From: a virus
IMG/VR virus record: IMGVR_UViG_3300017923_000007
Location: 1-34,324 of that record
Strand: one strand, 5' to 3'
Length of the DNA stretch: 34,324 nucleotides
The position numbers and the translations under genes were made by a program. Under the pieces are notes generated by a model. That model searched no databases and was not told the origin of the DNA. It saw only the letters and a program-made list of their open reading frames with translations. Shown here piece by piece: positions 30,329 to 34,324 of the stretch. Each line of letters begins with the position of its first letter. Within the stretch, counting starts at the first letter, position 1.

Positions 30329-30622
30329 TTACTTTCTTATTCTGGCATGTCCGTTTCCGTCTCTCCACTTTTCAGAAGTTTTTTCGTATTCTTCTATTTC
30401 TAATAATGCTTCCTGTAATGCTGGTTCTTTCCCCAAATAACACATTATAATTTTACTTTCATTTTGAAAGAGAACATAATCATTTTTTTTAAACCCGATA
30501 AACTTACAAGTTCCCCTATTAATTGTTTCCTGATAACCATTATCTAAATTAATAACAACATTTTTTTTGTTTTCTTGATCCTCTTCAATATCAACAACCT
30601 GAATTAATTCATATTTTTTCAC
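30329..30622 (-). CDS. unknown small protein
   Basis: GTG 30622 is preferred, about 11 bases after GAAAGG; a TTG at 30631 is too close. About 97 residues, beta-rich N-terminal half (YELIQVVDIEEDQENKKNVVINLDNGY, CKFIGFKKNDYVLFQNESKIIMCY) then a helix (LQEALLEIEEYEKTSEKW). Not recognised. After its stop the same frame stays open for 20 more codons (KWKEIDRLKKEFRKEFQEKV) before a second stop, so the stop may be recent or read through. Confidence 0.5.
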   Translation of the reverse strand: MKKYELIQVVDIEEDQENKKNVVINLDNGYQETINRGTCKFIGFKKNDYVLFQNESKIIMCYLGKEPALQEALLEIEEYEKTSEKWRDGNGHARIRK

Positions 30623-30642
30623 ACTTATCAAAACCTTTCAAA

Positions 30643-30702
30643 TCAATCCATAAATAAGAAAACATAAATAATAAGAATATAAATATAAATTGCAGTTTCC
30701 AT
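30643..30702 (-). CDS. 19-residue hydrophobic peptide
   Basis: ATG 30702 lies 9 bases after AGGAGTTGAG. The peptide is METAIYIYILIIYVFLFMD, a single hydrophobic span. It follows the 30-residue membrane peptide and its ribosome site overlaps that gene's stop region. Too short to assign; the strong ribosome site is the main reason to report it. Confidence 0.35.
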   Translation of the reverse strand: METAIYIYILIIYVFLFMD

Positions 30703-30714
30703 TTTTCTCAACTC

Positions 30715-30807
30715 CTATAATATATATTCAAAAATGAAAGCCTGACCGATAATCATTCCAATAATCACAAAATAAGCAATAACAATTGTGTTCATTTCAT
30801 CTTTCAC
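30715..30807 (-). CDS. 30-residue membrane peptide
   Basis: GTG 30807 lies 7 bases after GGAAGGTGG. Short charged start (MKDEMN) then a hydrophobic span TIVIAYFVIIGMIIGQAFIF. It overlaps no neighbour and is followed directly by the 19-residue peptide gene, so two tiny membrane peptides stand in tandem. No family recognised. Confidence 0.4.
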   Translation of the reverse strand: MKDEMNTIVIAYFVIIGMIIGQAFIFEYIL

Positions 30808-30809
30808 TA

Positions 30810-31409
30810 TTATCCCACCTTCCTTTCTGCTTTCTGGTGGAACAACAATGCATTATCTATTTTCTTAATTTCACTTATTGGTACAGCAAACATATACTGA
30901 TCTTTGAAATTTCCAATAGTCTCATAATCAATTCTTCCTGAAAAAATTGCATTATCAACTAATACCAGGTTAATAATAACTAACTTAATTATTTGTGTTG
31001 GTGGTTTAATTATTTCTCCATTTTTTGTAATTGCATCTGTTACGATATATATCATATATTGTGCAGCTGTCTTCTCAAATTCTGCCCCACAATTAGGATT
31101 TTTCCCTGTAATAGTAATATCATCATATTTCCAAGCCTGTCTGCTTCTTGAATGTTCCTGTATATATATTTTCTTTTTCAAGCCTTTTTTGTTTTTGCAA
31201 TTAAGAGACAAATCAATTTTCAAATTTTGATCCAGTATTCTTTTTTCCTCTGTATCCTGCAACCCGTTATTTTCTATATTTTCCAGAATTATACTTTCAC
31301 TTGAAAAAATTTTTTGAACCACTACATCATAATACCCTTTTTCTTTCATTAACTCGTGAACCATGTCTCCCATATTTTTTAACTTTTCCGTGAAGTGTTT
31401 TCCACTCAT
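30810..31409 (-). CDS. unknown protein, possible nuclease-like fold
   Basis: 199 residues. The middle part KIDLSLNCKNKKGLKKKIYIQEHSRSR, KYDDITITGKNPNCGAEFEKTAAQYMIYIVTD has an Asp-containing strand followed by a second strand with acidic residues and a helix, vaguely like restriction-endonuclease-type folds, but I cannot point to a complete PD-(D/E)xK motif. Upstream, ACCCTT can pair with the AAAGGGT ribosome site, a possible translational switch. Function not assigned. Confidence 0.5.
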   Translation of the reverse strand: MSGKHFTEKLKNMGDMVHELMKEKGYYDVVVQKIFSSESIILENIENNGLQDTEEKRILDQNLKIDLSLNCKNKKGLKKKIYIQEHSRSRQAWKYDDITITGKNPNCGAEFEKTAAQYMIYIVTDAITKNGEIIKPPTQIIKLVIINLVLVDNAIFSGRIDYETIGNFKDQYMFAVPISEIKKIDNALLFHQKAERKVG

Positions 31410-31509
31410 TTATTTTCAACCCTTTCCAAATAATAAGGAGAAGGGTATAATTTCTATTTTGACTAACAATATTTTAATTTTTAATTTATAATTCCTTATT
31501 TACCATTTT

Positions 31510-32019
31510 TTAATTTTCCATTTCTTCATACTTATTTTTCGAAAATTGAACAAAATTTTCATCAAAATCAAGACTTAATAATCCAACATAGAGGGCAAAC
31601 CTCTTAATCGCTTTTTCTTTCAGTCGATAATATTTTGTTGTTCTGCTCAAATATAAGTGATTAGCTACCATTCCATCATTAACTACATTCCCGTCTTCAT
31701 ATTTAAATTTGATTAGTTTTTTTTCTTCTTCTGGTAGTCTTTCAATTGCTTGTTCAATATTATTAACTATATATTGTATATGTCTTATATCCACTTCCTG
31801 CATAATAGCTGTAACAGCGTGTTCTGCTGTACTATCTGCTATACCATATTCCTGAACTTTCTCTCTTGTATAATCAACTCCTGAAAGCTCTGAAGCCCAG
31901 GCTCTTTTTTTCTTGATTAGGTTAATTTTGTTTTTTAGGTCAAATCTTGCTTGAAGAAGACCAATTGCTTGTTCCTTGATACTGTCCGTTAATTCTAACT
32001 GATCAATGTTATTTTTCAA
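31510..32019 (-). CDS. ArpU/RinA-like late transcription regulator
   Basis: I start at TTG 32019, about 6 bases after GAAGGTG, overlapping the RuvC gene by 11 bases; a longer frame opens at 32067. About 169 residues, helical, with ADSTAEHAVTAIMQEVD, IVNNIEQAIERLPEEEKKLIKFKY and a sigma-like helix-turn-helix NHLYLSRTTKYYRLKEKAIKRFA. This is the pattern of ArpU/RinA-type phage regulators, which activate late genes. It is the best candidate for the activator of the two conserved late promoter modules, an inference. Confidence 0.7.
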   Translation of the reverse strand: MKNNIDQLELTDSIKEQAIGLLQARFDLKNKINLIKKKRAWASELSGVDYTREKVQEYGIADSTAEHAVTAIMQEVDIRHIQYIVNNIEQAIERLPEEEKKLIKFKYEDGNVVNDGMVANHLYLSRTTKYYRLKEKAIKRFALYVGLLSLDFDENFVQFSKNKYEEMEN

Positions 32020-32509
32020 GGTTAACACCTTCTTCTTTTGCCAACTGTTCTGTAATCTGATTTGCATTATCCAGTAGATAAGTTATTCCGTGTCCTATTG
32101 CATCTGTTTCGTGGTCTGTCATATTGCTTGTATCTATATCATATTTTTCCTGAAGGACTTTTTCTATTTCTTCTTTTTTTGCTCTTCCATTTCCAGTAAT
32201 AACTTTTTTCATATGCCCTGGAGAATACTTGCAGAACTTGGTTATTCCTCTATCTATACCAGTCTTGATAATTGTCCCTGAAACCTCTCTAACCTTCCCT
32301 CTTCCAAACACATTTTCATATACTATAATTTCTATATCCATTTCTTCTATGGTTTGACCAATCCAACCCGTAACCTCTGCAATTGCTTCATAGAATGGAA
32401 GTTTTCCAGTTGTAATAGTTGCAGTATCTATAATCTTTCCAGTCGCAATTTCAATAACTGCGATCCCAACATTCCGATAACCCGTATCAATAGCCAACAT
32501 ATTTTTCAC
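32009..32509 (-). CDS. ruvC: RuvC-like Holliday junction resolvase
   Basis: I start at GTG 32509, 8 bases after AAAGGTGG; the frame opens at 32521. 166 residues with RNase H-fold active-site acids: Asp8 in LAIDTGYRN, Glu65 in IIVYENVFGRG and Asp132/Asp136 in TDHETDAIGHG, the RuvC order D-E-D-D, plus VITGNGRAKKEEI matching the conserved helix before the last acids. It would resolve branched recombination or replication intermediates before packaging. It is the only recombination nuclease seen in the window. Confidence 0.85.
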   Translation of the reverse strand: MKNMLAIDTGYRNVGIAVIEIATGKIIDTATITTGKLPFYEAIAEVTGWIGQTIEEMDIEIIVYENVFGRGKVREVSGTIIKTGIDRGITKFCKYSPGHMKKVITGNGRAKKEEIEKVLQEKYDIDTSNMTDHETDAIGHGITYLLDNANQITEQLAKEEGVNLEK

Positions 32510-32510
32510 T

Positions 32511-32600
32511 TTACCTACCACCTTTCAAATTTTGAAGGGGTGGTGGTATAAATACTATTTTCTCTGTCTGGTTTAATTTCGATTTTAAAACCCCTTTCAT
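32511..32600 (-). CDS. possible 29-residue peptide ahead of RuvC
   Basis: ATG 32600 opens 29 codons whose stop is one base before the RuvC start and whose last codons contain the RuvC ribosome site. It lies 10 bases after the stop of the 112-residue gene. No ribosome site precedes it, so it would need coupling. Low confidence. Confidence 0.25.
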   Translation of the reverse strand: MKGVLKSKLNQTEKIVFIPPPLQNLKGGR

Positions 32601-32612
32601 TTATTTACTTTT

Positions 32613-32951
32613 CTATGCTGCTTTATTTTTCTGAACCTGTTCAATAATCCAATAAGCAGGAAAACCTGTAATTTCTTCTGCTCGCTCAAAGCAATACTCT
32701 ACATTTTCATTGTCATTCCAGTCTCTCAATAACCAATTTTTGATTTGAAGCATTTCTTCTGGCTGACTTTCTCTTTCCCAAGGAAGCCAGTATGATACTT
32801 TTTTCAGCACTTCCTGTCTATTATCACTTTCTAATATCTCTTGAATAACTTTCTTGCTCTTCTTTTTAAATTCCTTTTCAACCTTTTCAGCCCTAACCTT
32901 CTCAACAGTTTCCTCCATAGCAAAATGTAAACCTTCTACTTTCTTCTTCAC
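32613..32951 (-). CDS. unknown helical protein
   Basis: 112 residues from GTG 32951, after GAAAGGAAAGTGG. Charged helical N-terminal half (EETVEKVRAEKVEKEFKKKSKKV) and a tryptophan-rich middle (KKVSYWLPWERESQPEEMLQIKNWLLRDWND), ending AYWIIEQVQKNKAA. Not recognised; possibly a DNA-interacting or host-takeover protein. Its 5' end matches the start region of the helicase-loader gene at 1606 on the other strand over 23 bases. Confidence 0.5.
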   Translation of the reverse strand: MKKKVEGLHFAMEETVEKVRAEKVEKEFKKKSKKVIQEILESDNRQEVLKKVSYWLPWERESQPEEMLQIKNWLLRDWNDNENVEYCFERAEEITGFPAYWIIEQVQKNKAA

Positions 32952-33018
32952 TTAAACCACTTTCCTTTCGTTTTTTTGTTTTTTTGAAAATTCTTTCTTG
33001 AGAGTAATCAGCTCTCAT
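32902..33018 (-). CDS. 38-residue basic peptide overlapping the next gene
   Basis: ATG 33018 lies 7 bases after GGAGG, an excellent ribosome site. The 38 residues are basic (MRADYSQERIFKKTKKRKES) and the frame continues 50 bases into the following gene in a different frame before its stop. It may be a leader or a real micro-protein. A neighbouring frame here resembles the last codons of the replication initiator (see findings). Confidence 0.35.
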   Translation of the reverse strand: MRADYSQERIFKKTKKRKESGLSEEESRRFTFCYGGNC

Positions 33019-33112
33019 TCCAATCCTCCAAAATCAAGTTTTGAAGGACTGAAGGAAAACTAATCTCGAGATTTTTCTTCCTTATTTTCTTAATTTTTAA
33101 TTTTGTCTTATT

Positions 33113-33343
33113 TTAATGATCAATAAATACTTTTCTGATTAAGCTACCATTTTTCTTCTTGAAATTCTGACTTCTATTGAGTTCCTGTTGCCTTCTAACT
33201 ATATTATCTTTCCTTCTTTCTTCAATTGTGAATAATAATAGCTTGATCGGAATATATATAACTGCAATCATTGAAGCAACCCAGAACATTTGAAAAACCC
33301 ATTGTGGCATATCCAGTAGTGCACTTTTCATTAATTCAATCAT
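33113..33343 (-). CDS. small single-span membrane protein
   Basis: I start at ATG 33343, 8-9 bases after GAGGAGGAA; a longer frame opens at 33379. 76 residues: a short N-terminus, membrane segment about 16-37 (FQMFWVASMIAVIYIPIKLLLFTI) and a basic cytoplasmic-type tail (ERRKDNIVRRQQELNRSQNFKKK). First gene of the minus-strand early operon behind tandem promoters, a place often used for host-takeover or exclusion proteins. No family recognised. Confidence 0.55.
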   Translation of the reverse strand: MIELMKSALLDMPQWVFQMFWVASMIAVIYIPIKLLLFTIEERRKDNIVRRQQELNRSQNFKKKNGSLIRKVFIDH

Positions 33344-33464
33344 TTGTAATTCCTCCTCTAATTTGATTGGTATTTTCATTTCCAGTCATTTCTTCTTCGT
33401 GATATTTATCAAGATGATTTTTAAAAAAATATGTCTTATTTCCATTATTTGTTATCTTAATATT

Positions 33465-33493
33465 ATTATAGCATTCTTTATATTTAACTTCAA
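33465..33493 (-). promoter_or_regulatory. early promoter, proximal copy of a tandem pair
   Basis: TTGAAG (33493-33488), 17-base spacer, TATAAT (33470-33465) on the minus strand. It faces the small membrane protein gene at 33343 and the rest of the regulatory operon. Confidence 0.75.
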
Positions 33494-33557
33494 GAGTTTT
33501 TTTAAAGTTTTTTTACTTTTTTTCCTTTATTTCCATTATTTGTTATCTTCTACTATT

Positions 33558-33586
33558 ATTATACCCTATTTATATTTTTAGTTCAA
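33558..33586 (-). promoter_or_regulatory. early promoter, distal copy of a tandem pair
   Basis: TTGAAC (33586-33581), 17-base spacer, TATAAT (33563-33558) on the minus strand. Flanks are shared with the proximal copy, including TCCATTATTTGTTATCTT on one side and TTTTTAAA-GTTTTTTTACTTTTTT-type sequence on the other, so the two promoters lie in a direct repeat with a period of about 93 bases. Confidence 0.75.
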
Positions 33587-33600
33587 GAGATTTTTAAAAG

Positions 33601-33917
33601 TTTTTTACTTTTTTCTTAAAGTTTAAATTTTCTGATAATTTAGAGCCAATCCCACTCTTTCTTTTTTACAATTCCCTACATTATATATAGGGATTTTATA
33701 TCCTGTTATTTATAATTTTCTAAAAATTTGAAAACTATAAAATAAAAGAGATCGGCTATTTTTAATTTTAAATACTTTAATATGGTAAAGCGTGAAATTA
33801 TAAAAGTTAAACCCCCTGGTCAATGTAAAATAAATATGAATGAGTATTCATTCGTTGACGGAAACCCAACTGGTCTTTTCTCTTTAATTTTAATACTTTT
33901 TTTATTAAAAAATAAAA
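33601..33917. other. non-coding upstream region of the early operon
   Basis: No open frame with a ribosome site. Contains CCCTA-CATTATATA-TAGGG near 33682, a small inverted repeat, and the first of two TGAATGAGTATTCA palindromes (33836-33851). Confidence 0.4.
33836..33851. promoter_or_regulatory. palindromic operator candidate, copy 1
   Basis: ATGAAT-GAGT-ATTCAT, a 16-base inverted repeat with 6-bp arms. A 14-base core TGAAT-GASTATTCA recurs at 34021-34034. Located between the early promoters and the origin-like block B. Confidence 0.5.
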
Positions 33918-34320
33918 ACCTGTATATAAACTAAAAACCTGCCCTTGATTTTCTATTCTGTCCTGATCATTTATTTTAATTCCTTTATATATAATAAGGA
34001 AGAGTTTTTTTATTCAAAAGTGAATGACTATTCATAAATTAAATTCCAGGTTTTTAACTTATCAACGGGTTTGATTACTTGCATATTTTAATTTACAATA
34101 TTTAATAAACAATTATGACCTTGAACTTGATTACTTTTTTGACTTACAGATAGAAAAACTATAATTGGTAACCTACTTTTTTTAAGCCAGCATCTCTATA
34201 TTTATCTATATAAGTCTATACATCTATAGTGGAATCGGGTTCCTGCTTACAGCCACCTGGGATTATCGCAATTTGACCCCCCCCATTTACGAACCAAACC
34301 CCCCCCATTTACGAACCAGT
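33918..34320. repeat. origin-like region B: duplicated block plus iterons, adjoining the replication operon across the window join
   Basis: Contains the second copy of the 60-base (33918-33978), 130-base (34051-34180) and 45-base (34191-34236) blocks found at 20445-20725, in the same order and orientation. A possible + strand promoter lies at 34139-34165 (TTGACT with TATAAT). Two iteron variants (C-run, ATTTACGAACC) end at about 34299 and 34320. Beyond the join, the iteron at 9-30 and the replication genes follow. Confidence 0.8.
34021..34034. promoter_or_regulatory. palindromic operator candidate, copy 2
   Basis: TGAAT-GACT-ATTCA, the second copy of the 14-base palindrome; it is absent from the otherwise similar region A, so it belongs to the control of this end rather than to the replicated block. 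Confidence 0.5.
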
Positions 34321-34324
34321 ACCC

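Overview
This window looks like the complete, or nearly complete, circular genome of a temperate siphovirus that also carries a plasmid-type replicon (a phage-plasmid), from a low-GC anaerobic member of the Bacillota. The DNA is AT-rich, almost every gene has a strong AGGAGG-type ribosome site, and TTG and GTG starts are common. One 41-residue protein matches the glycyl-radical C-terminus of anaerobic ribonucleotide reductase, which fits an anaerobic host. The lysis cassette ends in an overlapping pair of spanin-like proteins, which suggests a host with an outer membrane (for example a diderm Bacillota lineage such as Halanaerobiales). The host is an inference; nothing here identifies it directly. 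Circularity is suggested because the two ends of the window together form one iteron cluster.

Layout. 1-4171 (+ strand): iteron, promoters, a tandem ribbon-helix-helix regulator, a two-winged-helix replication initiator, a DnaC-like loader, a DnaB-like helicase and a terminator. Everything else is on the minus strand. 4267-5641: tyrosine integrase, intact tRNA-Arg(ACG) flanked by repeats (probable attP), and a consensus promoter. 5651-6523: a 46-residue membrane peptide and about 640 bp of non-coding DNA with a strongly folded segment. 6524-8277: lysis (two spanin-like proteins, a 41-residue peptide, GH108-type endolysin, holin). 8319-20226: tail and head genes, from tail appendage and split hub through tape measure, tail tube, connectors, capsid, decoration protein and protease/scaffold. 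20262-20886: a late promoter, a terminator and a second iteron/origin-like region placed inside the head operon. 20889-25590: head morphogenesis protein, portal, terminases. 25652-29764: accessory genes (glycyl-radical stub, HD-domain protein, membrane protein, several micro-ORFs, ClpP). 29807-30261: tRNA-Tyr, tRNA-Ser and tRNA-Phe, a folded leader and a second copy of the late promoter. 30329-33343: regulatory genes including an ArpU/RinA-like late regulator and a RuvC-like resolvase. 33465-34320: tandem promoters, palindromic operators and origin-like region B, which joins the iteron at the start of the window.

How it works together (inference). The plasmid module (RHH protein, initiator, loader, helicase, iterons) would maintain the episome; no DNA polymerase or primase is present, so the host would supply them. 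The early minus-strand operon, driven by duplicated sigma70-type promoters at 33.5 kb, makes RuvC and the ArpU-like regulator. That regulator may act at two nearly identical 43-bp late promoter modules carrying the palindrome CTTGCAAG (20340-20382 and 30219-30261). These drive the head/tail/lysis genes and the tRNA/terminase genes. The most unusual feature is the second origin-like block: a 130-bp segment identical at 129 positions plus iterons, 13,510 bp from the first and in the same orientation, splitting an otherwise standard head gene order.
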